Of a DNA stretch of 64,000 nucleotides, positions 13,601-28,122 are shown piece by piece (positions within the stretch are counted from its first letter, which is position 1; each line of letters starts with the position of its first letter). The position numbers and the translations under genes were made by a program. The notes under the pieces are model-generated. The model was not told the DNA's origin, searched no databases, and saw nothing but the letters and a program-made list of their open reading frames with translations. Source of the stretch: Apostichopus japonicus (Eukaryota; Echinodermata; Holothuroidea; Aspidochirotida; Stichopodidae); NCBI RefSeq assembly GCF_037975245.1, contig NC_092583.1:9013764-9077763 (forward strand), read 5' to 3'.

Positions 13601-16600
13601 TTTTTAGACATTTAATGCAATTAAATCCCTATGCCAAGGTGTGACACGGTTGATATTTTGGGATAAGTTGTGAATGGGGTGGTGGAACATTTTCAAACTT
13701 AAAGGTCATGTCATCTGAGGTCACCAATGTTATCATATCTGTTGACCCGCTTGTAGGTGACCTTATATTTCTTACATTGTCGACGCCATATTTAGATCTC
13801 AAAAGTGCCTTTTGATCAAAAATCCGATCACATTTTGTGATCACAAAAGTGTTGGCTAAACTGTTGGTTACTTTATGGGTACATGTAGGACCACAATTAC
13901 TTGGACTATTTGAGCCCAATCTTGCTTGCTAATATTATGTGTATTGTCATATACCCCTTCGCAAGGAACCACAGTGCCCTTGGGCTCTTGTTTTATTATG
14001 ATTCCTTCAATAATACCTCTTTCATAAATCAGTAGCAAGGCTATTGTATTGTTGAAGAACGTTTTATTCACGAGGCTCTGTATGGCAAATTTGTTTTTTA
14101 GTATGTTAAGGCTCCAGTTACCAGTGTTTCCATTATATTATTTTTAGCTGAAAATGATACATTTGTCCCTGATGACAAATCGACACCAGCACAAGGTTCT
14201 GAAGAAAGAGAGGAATATCATGACCGTAGTAAAGAAAGTGTGATGGAGAGATCAGAGAGAGAAGAACTACCAAAACAAAGAAAAGATTCAAAAATACTTG
14301 AAATGATGCAGAATCACTCATACATTGAACATAGGATAAAGTTTGAAGGTGGAACCATTAGCGTCATGGGGGTACATCTGACTATTCCTGAATACGCTTT
14401 ATCATGTGAAGATGTAATTTCTGTTAAAGTGATCTATGTTCCTGACATACACCTCCCTGGAAGTGCTCGTAGAGGCAGAATGACACCCCTGATAAAACTA
14501 GAGCCAGAAGGACTGGCCCTCAACAAACCAGCCCAGCTGACTATTCCTCACTCGGCTATTATCCCTGAGCCAGATCGACATGATGTTATCATCTTCACTG
14601 GTCTGAAAGATGAAGAAAATTTACAAGAAGGTAAAAATGGTGAACAAAGAGCACTTTAAATGCATTTGATTAATTTACCAGGAGAAGTAAAATTAGTTAA
14701 ATACTCAGAATTAGTATGGTAAAATATATCTTACTTAATAATCTCTTGATAGTCACTGTATTTAGGATTACCAAGTAATATATTTTGTATAATATTACTT
14801 ATCATAGGTGAAATCACTTGGACTGAAGAGAAGTCTGTTGATTCGAAGCTAGAACGGGAGAAGATCAAACTTGATATTAACATCCTGAGCTACGTCTTTG
14901 TTAATTTAGTCAGCCAAGAAACGGAACAGAAGCATATATTCCGTATTGTTCCATTTATCGATGGGATACTTGATACCAAAGATGATGTCTTAATAACTGT
15001 TTGTTTCTGTAAGGACAGTGATGAAGATTACAAGGTGAGGCTAATCTCCTGTTACCATGGTGATATCTGTAGCAGTTTGAGGTGAATTCTGCCTTGTGCT
15101 GTGATCTATAAGTCGGATACTGGGAATCTTGCTTTCTTTCATGATTTGTAAGATGGATTTTATCATGTTATACTGGCAAATTATGAAGTGATTGGTTAAG
15201 GGTGCATTTGTGTGACATATTTATTGATTCATAATAGCACATAAAAAGGAAAACACTGTTACATTTGAAATACAAACTTTTACTCTTAATTTGCAACAAG
15301 GAAGAGGATCTGACAGAAACAAGCAACATTAATTGGTAATTTTATTCATTTAAGGTAACAGAAGCTGCTGTTACTTGCTATAGCAGTATTGATGAAGAAT
15401 AGTGAAGCCGCACAACAAATTGCATAATTGACTCTTGCTTTTTTTTATTAATTAACTATTCCATATTATTATGTTTTAGTTGTTGTTAGAGGACTACCAG
15501 TCCAAACTGAGTCTAGGAAACTATACAACATTTCAAGTTACCCGGACATTGAATGACGGCAGAGATTCTGCTTCTAACGTTGATCTGATGATGTCATCGC
15601 CCGGTGATAGTTACCATATGATGAAGGAAGAATCAACAAAGGTTTGTAATCACCAATGCTATTCAAATTTGTCTCCTAACATTATATGTAAGACTTGTAG
15701 TTAAGGATTGGTTACCTAAACTGGATCAAAATGTTGTACTGGTTAGCATTTTAGCCCTACAACTACTACTTTCTGGTTATAAAAAAATCCAACAGGGACC
15801 AGATTCTATGCACAACTTCTGGTCAGCAGTGTTGTTGGGCAGAAGTTTGTGAGGGTTGGTATTTTCGGTTCATGAATTGTGAAGTTCGGTCCTATATTGT
15901 TTCAAATGGTTTCCTAAAAAGCTTCACTCATCATGGCTGCACTTTGGTGGTGATTAATTGGGATGTCTTTAATTCACCTCCCTTTGTAGTTTTAGTTATT
16001 GTTCAGGTGATGTGGCAGATTTGCAGTTGCAGGAATAGCTTGTTGATTAGGTAGCTGTCCTGTGAGCAGGAAAGAGTGAGACAATTACATGCCCTCCTAG
16101 TAATTCTCTGAACACTCATCGAAAACAGAAGGATTGATATAGCTGGTATACATCTACAATCACATGAACATCAATGGGTCGACTTTATTTCTGAAAGGTT
16201 CCTATCCCATGGGACATAATAAAGCTGAATGATGTTATGGAATTCTTTATTAAAATAGAGAGTGTAATCTTCATTTCCTGCCCATGAAATATAAGGATAT
16301 TTTACATGGTCTTTTACATGTCTTGGGGGGGGGGGGCAGGTGCGTAGCCAAGGATGGGGGGGGGCAAAGGGAGCAACCGCCCCCCTTGAGCATATTTTTT
16401 TGTATGTTTTCATGTTATCGCTAGTAATATCAAGCTTAGATGCAACTTACAAGGCCTGGGAAGTGCCATTTCCAGCAATCTAGGAGGCATTTTCACACCT
16501 TTTTTTTCAGCCAAATTTTCTTGTATGCGTAGCGCCAACACAATACAGAATCAATGCAGAATCTATGGTTCTGATAGTTTGCCGACAGGTTCGCCCCTCC

Positions 16601-19600
16601 CTTGGCAAATTACTGGCTACGCGCATGTTTGGGGGTTCCAAGCAAGCAAGGAAACTACGCGTTCAACTTGGCGTGTGTGTGCGTGCTAGGGTGTGTGTGT
16701 GTATGTGACGCTTGGCTTGTGTACACGATATCTTAATAAGGAAATGATGTATCATGATGAAACTTGTTGGGTGGATAGCCCATAGTAAGAGGAAGATCCC
16801 TATTGTATTTGGTGCCTGCAAAGGTCACCAAAGGTCAGTTAGATACCAAAAACCAATATATTAAAAACAGCAATAACTCCCATTGACAGGGTCCGACATG
16901 GTTGATATTTTGGGAGTAGTTGTGAATGGGGTAAGGGATCGTTTCTAAACATAACGGTAATGTGTTCAAAGGTCAACAAAGGTCAATTAACGATAAAAAA
17001 GTAGTATTTCTGCGATAACTTGAGAACGAAATGTCCGTTAGGGTTGGGAATTGCTTCAATGTAATCCAATTGTCGACCCACATCTGGGTAACCCTTGATC
17101 TCAATTTGACCTCTGGTGACCTTTACATGTTTTTGGGGATTTTACAGTTTTGATGCTATTTTCAGATGTCAAAGGTACCTTCTGATCATAAATGTCAATA
17201 GGTTGACCCCGTGTGACCTTCGTGTGCGAAGTTTTATGGGGTCAAAGTTTTTTGGTCGGAGTTAGGATGGTTGTACAGACTTGTCGTTTTTTTTTTGGAA
17301 TCAGGAGATTAAACTACATCTGAAACCAAGGTCAAAAGGTCACAGGTCATATTAAAAAAAAATGTGCTTATCTTGGGAGGAAACGAGCAAAAAAGAAAAT
17401 GTTTGGTTTTGATGCTACATTTTGATACCAAAGGTACCTTCCGATCAAAGATGTCAATGGGTTGACACCCGTGTGACCTTCGTGTGTGAAGTTATACGAG
17501 GTCAAAGTTAATTTTCAGACATTTAATGCAATAACTCCCAGTTGCAAGGTGTGACATGGTTGATATGTTTGGACAAGTTGCAAATGGTATAGGGGAATAT
17601 TTTCAAACTGAACGGTCATGTGATCTGAGGTCACCAAAGGTCAATTAATGTTAAAAAACTAGTATTTTGGGAGGAGAAAATGGGCAAATAAAAAAATGTT
17701 TGAATTTGTATAGTTTGATGCTCTATTTAGGTCTCACCGATCAAAAATGTCAATAAGTTGACCCAAGGTGACCTTTGTATGTTAAGTTATATGAGGTCAA
17801 AGTTAATTTTCAGACATTTAGTGTGATAACTCCCAGTGCCAAGGTGTTACACGGTTGATGTTTTGGGACAAGCTGCAAATGGTATAGGGTAATATTTTCA
17901 AACTTAACGGTCATGTGATCCGAGGTCACCAAAGGTCAATTAATGATAAAAAACTAGTATTTTTGCGATAACTTGAGAGGAAATTGTCCATTAGGGTTGG
18001 GAGTTGCTTCAATGTAATCCAATTGTCGACCCGCATCTGGGTGACCCTTGCCCTCAATTTGACCTCTGGTGACCTTTTCGTGTTTTGTGGATTTTTTTCA
18101 GTTTCGATGCTGTTTTCAGATGTCAAAGATACCTTCTAATTATAAATGTCAATGGGTTGACACCCGTGTGACCTTCGTGTGCAAAGTTATACGAGGTCAA
18201 AGTTAATTTTCAGACATTTAATGCAATAACTCCCAGTTCCAAGGTATGACACAGTTGATATTTTTGAAGTAGTTGCAAATGGTACATAGGAATATTTTCA
18301 AACTTAACGGTCATGTGATCCAAGGTCACCAATGGTCAATTAATGATGAAAAAGTAGTATTTTTGTGATAACTTGAGAACGAATTGTCAGTTAGGGTTGG
18401 GAGTTGCTTCAATGTAATCCAATTGTCGACCCGCATCTGGGTGACCCTTGACCTCAATTTGACCTCTGGTGACCTTTTCGCGTTTTGGGATTTTTACAGT
18501 TTCGATGCTATTTTCAGATGTTAAAGGTACCTTCTGATCGTAAATGTCAAAAGGTTGGCCCCCGGATGAGCTTTGTGTGTGAAGTTATACTAGGTTATAC
18601 AAAGTTAATTTTCAGACATTTAATGCAATAACTCCCAGTGCCAAGGTGTGACAAGGTTGATTTTTAGCTCATACCAGCATGCTGGTGTGAGATATTGTTA
18701 CAGTGCGGCGTCTATCACTCTATCCGTCAACAATTGGTAAAACCGCTCCCACTCGCACAGTGTTCGATGGAGTTTCATGAAACTTGGACACAAGGACCAT
18801 TAGGTATAGGGCTTTCAGAGATGGTCCAAAATTTGGGGTCAAAGGTCACCTGTGGGCCATATTGGGCCATTTTGTGGAAATACGCAAAATTCTTCTTCTC
18901 CTACAGATTCCATGGTACAATGTTGAGGGTTTGTCACGATAGTACTATGGAAGTTTTACCTTCAGGGTGTTCATGAATTTGAGATCAAAGATCAACTAGG
19001 GGTCTTTTGTGGCCCGGGCCGCGGCCCTATACTTTCAAAATGCTCCTGTTCGTACAGTGTATGGCCAGTTATAATGAAACTTGGTCACAACGTTCCTCGG
19101 GATGAGAGTTACGAGGGTTGTTCGGAAAATTGATGTCAAATGTCATTTAGGGGGTCATCTGGGTCATTCTTTGTAATATTTTCAAATATCTCAATCTCCT
19201 CAAGATTTTGATGGATCATATTCAAAGTTGAACTGATGATTGTTGGATTATGTATAAATAAGGTGATGCCTAATAATTTTTGGTCAAAAGTTAATTAATT
19301 ACAATTAATCCCCATTGTTTAAAAAAATCTGAGCTTTCACCTTTTGCCAAAGCTCCTTTAATTTGTCTCCCAGTCTCTGCAGTGCTTGTTTACATTTGTG
19401 GTTAAGCTCTGCAGAGGCTGTTAGTGGAATTAAAGCAGGACTGGGAGTTGTTATTAACTGTTGAACTGTAAGCATGAGAGCCCTATAGCCAATCAGCACT
19501 TGCCCATTCTTAGAAGTCTTTGAGCCTGAGGTATGTAGGCAGCCAGCCAAACTTTTGGCAAGGAGTGCTTCAGGTCTGCTAAGGTAGAGGGGAGAAAGTT

Positions 19601-22600
19601 TAATAGGGTAGGTCAGTGGAAAGGTATTGTTTGAGATAGTGGGTAAAACAGGATTTTAAGGGGGAAAATAGGAATTATAGCTAGTGGTGTGGCCAGGATT
19701 CTGCTAACTGAGGGGGGGGGGGGTTATGCCTCATGGGCCCAAAATTGGTGGAATCTGAAAAATGGCCTGAAATTTGGTGGGCCATAAAGTTTTGTGGGCC
19801 CTACATTTTTAAGCTTGAAAAGGTATGAGCTTCTGCACCATTGTTGCTCTAGTTTTTGACAAGTTGCGGATGGTATAGGGGAATATTTTCAAACTTAGCG
19901 GTCATGTGATCCAAGGTCATCAAAGGTCAGATGATGTTAAAAAACTAGTATTTTGGGGGAGAAAATGGGCAAAGAAAAAACGTTTGAAATTTTACAGTTT
20001 TGATGCTCTATTAAGGTGTCACCAATCAAAAATGTCAATTGGTTGACCTACGGGTGACCTTTGTGTGTAAAGTTATGTATACAAGTTCAAAGTTAATTTT
20101 TAGACATTTAATGCAATTAAATCCCAATGCCAAGTGTGACACGGTTGGAACATTTTCAAACTTAAAGGTCATGTCATCTGAGGTCACCAATGTTATCACA
20201 TCTGTTGACCCGCTTGTAGGTGACTTTATTCTTACATTTTCGACGCCATATTTAGATCTCAAAAGTGCCTTTTGATAAAAAATCCGATCACATTTTGTGA
20301 TCACAAAAGCGTTGGCTATAGTGTTGGTTACTTTATGGGTACATGTAGGACCACAATTATTTGGACTATTTGAGCCCAATCTTGCTTGATAATATTATGT
20401 GTATTGTCATATACCCCAAGCAAGGAACCACAGTGCCCTTGGGCTCTTGTTCCATAATTCTTTTACATGTATTTTGCATTGTTTCTTTGAGTATATATCA
20501 AGCATTCTGATCGTTAGTATAATTGATTTTCAATATCCTTTATCCATTAGCATATAGACATTGGTCACCTATGTGCTGCCAGTAGAGTCTTGCATCAGTT
20601 CAGACTTAAAAGAAACGACGATGGACATACTGTCATGGTTGATGTGGAGTTAAAAGTATCACAACATGAGAAGAACCAGACAGCCCTTATCCTCCAATCA
20701 AAGGTGAGTTATATTTGCTGATTGCCTTCCAGCTGTTTTGGTTCTCATATGTTTCTTGATTATGTAATATTAAGTGGCGTCTTCTCTCTTCTGATCATTT
20801 CTTTGCTTAGTAATGTCCTGTCTGTTGGAAGTCTTGCAACAGTTTTCAGGCTCACTGAATAATGTCAGTGCTGTGACTGAATTCTAGTTATTTGTTGGCA
20901 TGTTCTCTCATGAATCATTTTCTTTGTAAACTTGATGGTGGATGACAATTGAATTTAATTGAATTATAATAGTCTTTTATTCAAGTACTATCTTTTTTTC
21001 AGTCGCTCACTGGTGTACCTAAGTTTCTTATTTTGATACCGTTTTCCGAGTCTTTGGTGTCTTGTTAAAAATATTTAACTCAAAATGCAGTGAAATGCTG
21101 AAAACAATATACATATCACAAGTGTTTTATGCTTTGTACTGGTCAACAGTTACTGGAAATTTTGTTTCGTGGGTATCTTAGGTACCAATTTAATACTCCA
21201 TAGTGATAGGTATATTTTGTCATAAACATAATCCGCTTCCTTGGGATTTCACACATTTATTATGTGTTGTTCAATGTCTGTTTCAGCCCTTTTTTTCTAC
21301 ATTATGTTTCTACATTAAACCGTACCATCCACATGGGTGTGATAGATAGTCTGCAATATTGTTGTTAAACATACATACATTTAACGTTTTTATCGGTCAT
21401 AAATTTTGTGTTTTCCTTCAGGTGAAAAACATTCTCTTATCTCCAGAAAGTCAGAAAATTCTTTTCAGAGAACTACATTTAGGTGAGTTTTTAAGTGAAT
21501 TTTAACGAATGGTTGGACATGGGGTTTTATAAGTCCACCCTGACCTGCATCTAAAGTGAAATTGGATCAAAAACTAACATGAACGCTCATTATCCTTGAC
21601 ATGCACCAGGTTAGTGTGTGTTAGTGGAGATAAAAAAGTAAGCAAACATACAGAACATGGACCCAGGTGAGTGTCTAAGTAGACGTGAAAATGTAATAGC
21701 ATTTGGTTTTACAAGTAGACACACCTGAGTGTCACTTAAAACAATTAAGGTTATTGGGAAACATTTAATCAAAAACTACTTTGTAGCTCAAAGCTACTTT
21801 TGAAAGTGAAACTGTAAACAAGACTAGAATTTATGCACAAGACGAGGGGTAAAAGTTGAAAAGTTGCAGGAAAGGTTTGGATAGTATAATTCACCAATTT
21901 ATTGTGTGCACGCACCAACGTTCTCCATGCAGGTTGCATGCTTCTCGTGGGCCAGTTATGTACTTACTTGTTTATGTTAGTTGTGAACATTGCTCATTGT
22001 TCAAACCTGGCACACAAGTAGCCTGTGATTCATGCACTTTTAGTTATACATGTGAATCTAGTCTTTTCTCTCATTTGAATGTAATGTGAATGTTGTTGTT
22101 CTCACTTCAGACTTAGACAGATATGAAGAGTTGAGAAGAGAGATTGCAAAGCTTCTGGATAAACAACATTGTGAACAGCTAGGCATGTTCTTTGGGCTCA
22201 CCCCAGCAGAAAAAGAAAAAATTCAGAAAACACCAGAATCTGGAGAGATACTGATGAAAATATTGGATGAAAGAGAACTTATCATGCCAGATAGAATGAT
22301 TGGACTGTATGAAGGATTGAAAGCTATTCACTATAATAAGCTGGCAACACAGGTGCTGAAGTACATTGATACGTCACAGAAGAAGAATGGAAAGGAAAAG
22401 GAAGGAGCGAAAGATGATAAGAAAATAGTATGCGCTTAGTAAAAACTTGTTAAGACATAATACAGCGTGAAAGCAAAACAAAAGTCACTTTGAATAAAAT
22501 CAAGATCGTAGAAGGTTAGAAGGCCTAGTACAGACTGTAATCTCTGATATGTAAAGTATATATTTTTTTTCTCTCATGCAAGTCTGTCTGAAATGTTTCC

Positions 22601-25600
22601 TTTCACTAATTGTAACAGTTTCTGCTCACATGAAGTTACATATGTAGAGATCAAATGTACAGGAAATCTGTGTAGAAATTTACTAAGCCAAATCAAATAC
22701 AGTAATTAGTTTTCTATCTTCATGACATAATGATAAAATGTGAATTTCATAAACAATTTTTAATATTTCAACATTATTCCTTCAGGTAAAAGTTCCACAG
22801 AAACAGGTAGTCATGTCAAAAAGGGAACCACAATTGTCAGTAAATTTCAAAATTTTGATAGAAGAGGGATACAAGAGACTGGATGTCCAAGGAGCCTTGA
22901 AATTGTCTCATGGAAAACTGGACTTGGGAAGACGGCTGTTGCTGCTTGCTAAGGAAGAGCATGGTAAAGTACACATATAGTCAGCTACATTGGTATTTCT
23001 TATTTATTTTTTCCTGATATAATTTACCTCAATCTTATATGACATTGTAGGACAACATTTCATGCCGCTGGCTGTTTCAGTGTTCATGGAAGGAAAAGGA
23101 TTTTGTTATTTATTTTTGTAGGAATATTACGCACAAAATAGCTGAAAAATAGAAATATAATCTAGATGCTGTAAATAAACCTAATTCTTGTTACCTTTAA
23201 TGAAAAGTTCTCTTCTCTATCTGTTTCCATGAATCGCATCAAACATGTCTAATGTTCACTCTTCCACAGTCAAGTATGGTTTTGATTCTTCATTATTGTA
23301 GACAAATATCCAATAGAAGCAGTGTGGGGTAAGAGAGGCTATTTTCATAATGTGAATTGAAACAGTAAACATTTAAACAAATTAAAAAATAAACAGTAAC
23401 AATTAACAGATGTTTAATGATAGTGGCAAAATACTTTCCTTTCACATGAAATATATTACTTTTTTTCCTACAGAGAGACTTCCTTTGTTTCCAGGGTCAA
23501 ATCTTTATAAAGAACAATACTTTGATCAGCGTGGAGGAGAGATGTTTGTTGCAGGTGTTTGCCTGCTTGTACCAGCTGGTGCACTACACACTGGAAGGAT
23601 TGTTAGTCTGTGGGTTTCTACTGAACCTGCCATTAAAGGACCTTTCTCAAACAAGAGTCTGAGGTTGACCCCCTTTGTGAAATTTGGCCCAGAGAGCCTT
23701 ACCTTACACAAGCCTGTCACCTTGATTATTCCACACTGTGCTTTAACTAAAACTAACCAGATGGGTATTGATGTGTACTCTGGTGTCTTACAAACAGGTC
23801 TGTTCCTTTCTTCTTTTACCATGTGTTTTTCTACTCCAGTGAACATGTATATATATAGTCACTAAAATGTGTATTATCAACAGAGGTATGCATATAAGCT
23901 TGTGTGTACCACCTCTTGTTCGACTTGTAAACATGATAGCCAAAAAGTGTATAAGGTTATTATTTGACACTGTGTGTGTGGTTCCATATTAAATGAATAC
24001 AAAATACCCTGTTTTTCTGTAGAGGTCAAAGTCTGAAACATTTGTAAGCACAATGATTCAAAACAGGTTGTGTGAACTTCGTTGGTACTATTTAGATTCG
24101 ATGGGTTATGTTAAACAAATTTAAAGTGTGTTGTGCTGGTCATATGGTCATTTATAGTCAATATGTGTCAAAGCCTGAAAACCTTCTAAACCTTCATAAC
24201 TGCTGAAGTAAAGCTGGACTGAAAGTCACACTTAATATATAAAACCATCTGGTACACAAATACAATATTGAGAAGAAAATCACTAAACTTTCTGGTTCTG
24301 TGAAATGTTGAATTCAATATCTCAAGAACGTGGCTATGTCCAGACAAATCATTTACATTTCAAGGAACCTTTCTCGTATGAGTTGTACCTTCTGACATGT
24401 TGCACATTTAAGGGAAAAATAAACATTACCCAAGGGAAATAGTACCTTTCGAGCTGTGTTAAACTTAAGGGTTTTATCTATTGACCTTGCATCCATACAT
24501 AGCGTTAGAAACATGATATTTTACTATTTTGATATTCTATATATGCAGTGTTGCATTTTCTTCCACCAGACTGTCCCATTAAAGTCATCTATGGTATAGT
24601 TAAGGATTGGTGTTCTACCTTTCACCATGTTATTAAACTTACTAGCAAAATGTTTTTGAATTTTTCTTCAGATAAATCTGTCAAATGGACTTTAGAAAAG
24701 AAACACCTCAGCTGCTCTATGAATAGCCAGCACCTTGAAGTTGAAGCTCAGAAACCCTGTTACATTGGTCTTCACGTCCCTTTCATACCTAAGATGAGGA
24801 AGCGTGTTTGTATTTTACCGATTGCAAACAGAGTTTCTGATTCGGGGGATCAATTGACAATCCATCTTTGGTTTCACAATGATGACACACTGGAACATAA
24901 AGTAAGTAGCAGATTTTATCAGCTCAAGTGGTATTGCTAATTATCTCGTGGATTCCAGTTTAATATCTGCCTTTCTGAATGACACATGGTTCATACACAG
25001 ATTTATACAGGTTGATTCATTGTTAACCATATTAGTTATGGAAATGAAATAGTTATAGCTTGATGCACCCTGCAGGCTCAAACCTCTCCGACAGTCAACT
25101 TGTGAAGATATAATTAAGGGAAAGATCAAGTGAGATAAGCTGGTTAAGGCAGTCTGTAGTCATCAATGGTTGACAATTATAACTTTGCACTGCTCAAATA
25201 CACACTGATCAATTGTCCTAGAACAAAATTGAATCTTCAATAATTTATTGTTGTTGAACATTGACAACTGGCAACAAGTTTTGTAATTACAGACACATAA
25301 ACACACCTTAACCAGGTGTCCAAGATAAGACAGCACTGATGTTTATATCAGAACATAGGCTGTTAGACTATTAATGGTCTTTGACAATGCATCATACCAG
25401 ACAGTCACACCTCATTATATTATATATTAACAACATCTCCCTTATTTATCAAACAATGACCACCCCAGATAGGGCCATACTGAGGAGCAGTTCTGCTTCC
25501 TGGTCATACATAGGACCACTAAGCAGTGTGTGCATGGATGTTAATATTAATATTAACATTTACATAAATAATAATAAAATCTACAATTGTTTTATTTTTT

Positions 25601-28074
25601 ATATTAATAGAGTCTTATCCATGAAGAAATCTACCAGCAAAAGGGAACCATAATTCATGATCCTGTGTCATTTCTGATCCAATCTATGACTTCAACTTTA
25701 CATGTTAGCACTAACTCCAGCAGATCACAGTGTAACCCACATCCTAGAAAAGTGGTTAGTAATATTTGTTAAATATACTTATTTATTTGAAGCAACAAAT
25801 TCCTGTTCCACAGGTAGTAATTTGCATTTGTTGGAAGAATAGTTATATGTACTGTTGAGTGGTACGTATATGGTGTTAGCATATGTTTGTATACAAATAA
25901 ACATTTAATTTTAAAACTTGTCTCCTGTCATTCCTAATATTCAATGAATGAAAATGGGGTCAGATGGTCCCAGCTGCAGTTGTCTATACAGTTGATTTCA
26001 ATCTGCACTAGTCCTTCATTCCATCCTCATCAACTGTCCATGTATTGATTATATAAATACTTTGAAATGAGTGTGATGGTCTCTTATTTTTTTTTTTTTT
26101 TGCTGATACGAAAATAATTCTGTTCAAGCTTATAAGAGCTGACTTGAATTTGAATATGAAGTTGATAGTTTATAGTCTTGCCTGAAAACCAAAGCCTTGT
26201 CAAGTTGATTTACAATGCCAATTATATTTAAATATGCATAATTCCATTAGTTGGTCATAGAGTACTTCAGTTTACCATGTATTTGTCCACTGGGTGACAT
26301 AGGTATAGTCAAAGTCAAGGACACAGCTATATTTACAAATAACCTTGCAGTTTCCAATGTATCAGCCAATACTCATAGCTAGTACAGTAACTACTGTTCA
26401 TGTTTCACAACCGTGCATCAGTATAAATTACTGCGTTGTATTTGTAACACGGTAACATGTGTGACAGTGTTGGCAAAGTAATTACTGCAAGTTTTTTCAT
26501 ACTGCAAATTTCAAATTACAAATTTTAAGTTTTAAAAATTAAAAAAAAGTAACGTTTATGTTTTTTCATTTAAAATTACTGCAAATTTTAAACTGTCAGA
26601 CTCGTAGTTCACGTGTAACAGCTTTCAATAACTACTGTGCCAACTGTAATACGTGTTTTACAGTGTTGCAAACACAGCGCAGTAGTTACTGATGCACGCT
26701 TGTGAAACATGGACAGTAGTTACTGTACTAGCTATGAGTATCGGGTGAATGTATACACCTGGATGAAGACAATTGAAGTTATTTCCCTGCCTAAGGCTAG
26801 ATTGTAACATTCCAGTAGACCAGTTCTGGCACCTGCATTCTCTAAATTGCAAGCCCATTGCCCTTACAACTTGACCACCATGTTCAAGACTCTCAAAAGG
26901 TTTACAAATGAATAAGTAATCATCTCTTAATTTCTCTCTTCAAGGATGTTGCTATGGAAACCCTATGGTTAAAGAACAGACACAAGGTAGAATGCCATCT
27001 TCAGAATAAAGGGATCAAAGATACTGTCACTCTGGAAATAGAAGCAAGATATGGGATGTCCGAGAAGAATCTTTTCCAGCTTAATATTCAGTTGCAGGTA
27101 ACTTAATATGTGGTTTAAATAAACACAGATAAAAATGAATACAAGGAATTTAATGTTTCACTTTGGATTTATCTTATCTAATGAGACTCGTTTTATGTTT
27201 ACCTTGTATTATACTTGTTTTTTATACTCTAGTTTAGTCAAGTTTCTATTTCTATGGAAATCTCTACTTCATTTTGCCTAAATTTATGAACTAATTTCCA
27301 ATATACGATTTGAAATATAATGTTACAATTTTACACAAAATACAGCCTTGTGACAATCTCTCTTCATATTACAAATGTAATACATATAAAATATCCTAAA
27401 CAGTTAGTACTAATTAGCATATCTAAACATTACCACTTAAACTACTTTTTGATACACACTGTCAGATGATAGAGGTGAGATATTCACAAACTAATTTTCT
27501 AGCGGAATCATCATTTTTTTCCTCTTCATTTTGTCTTCACAGATTGACAAATTACTACATATTGACCAAATCACATCTCCATTCCAGCTCGCCCTACCTG
27601 AATGTGAGTACTTTATAACGTTATTAACATTTAAAGGCATGTTATTAAATCGAAGACCAGTGTTGATGTTTGCTTTACAATCATTACATATGAGATGTGT
27701 ACACCTAATCCTACTTTCCATAGAGGAGTCCCGGCTGCAGTTGCTATGTCAACTGGTGGACCAACTGTCAGCTATTTGCAATATTTGATATTAATGAAAA
27801 TCAGTTTTTACACCAAAGCAACACACTTAAAGACTGAGTATGTATACTGTATTGAAGTATCACTGCAGTGAACAATAAAAATTAATGAAATACAACCACC
27901 TCTTTAAAAAAAAACATTCTGGAGATAAATCATATTTTATATTTAGGATCATTGAAAACTCTGAGCTTTTAAGGTTTATTTTGCCCGTGTGTGTAAGAAA
28001 CACATCACTGTTGTCCCACAATTCTGAATATTGTTTGCATGAAACAGGTTCTGCTGAATTTATTGTATGTAGAG

Positions 28075-28122
<48 letters not shown>

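Noticed and set aside
19305-19550. 81-residue minus-strand frame as a transposase piece
   Set aside because: No catalytic motif or similarity that I can name; short and isolated inside the nested element.
5000-20300. Exon-like frames inside the AGGTCA repeats (e.g. 6182-6388, 7170-7373, 13079-13300, 20035-20379)
   Set aside because: They recur in each repeat copy with shifted frames and have no domain or codon pattern.
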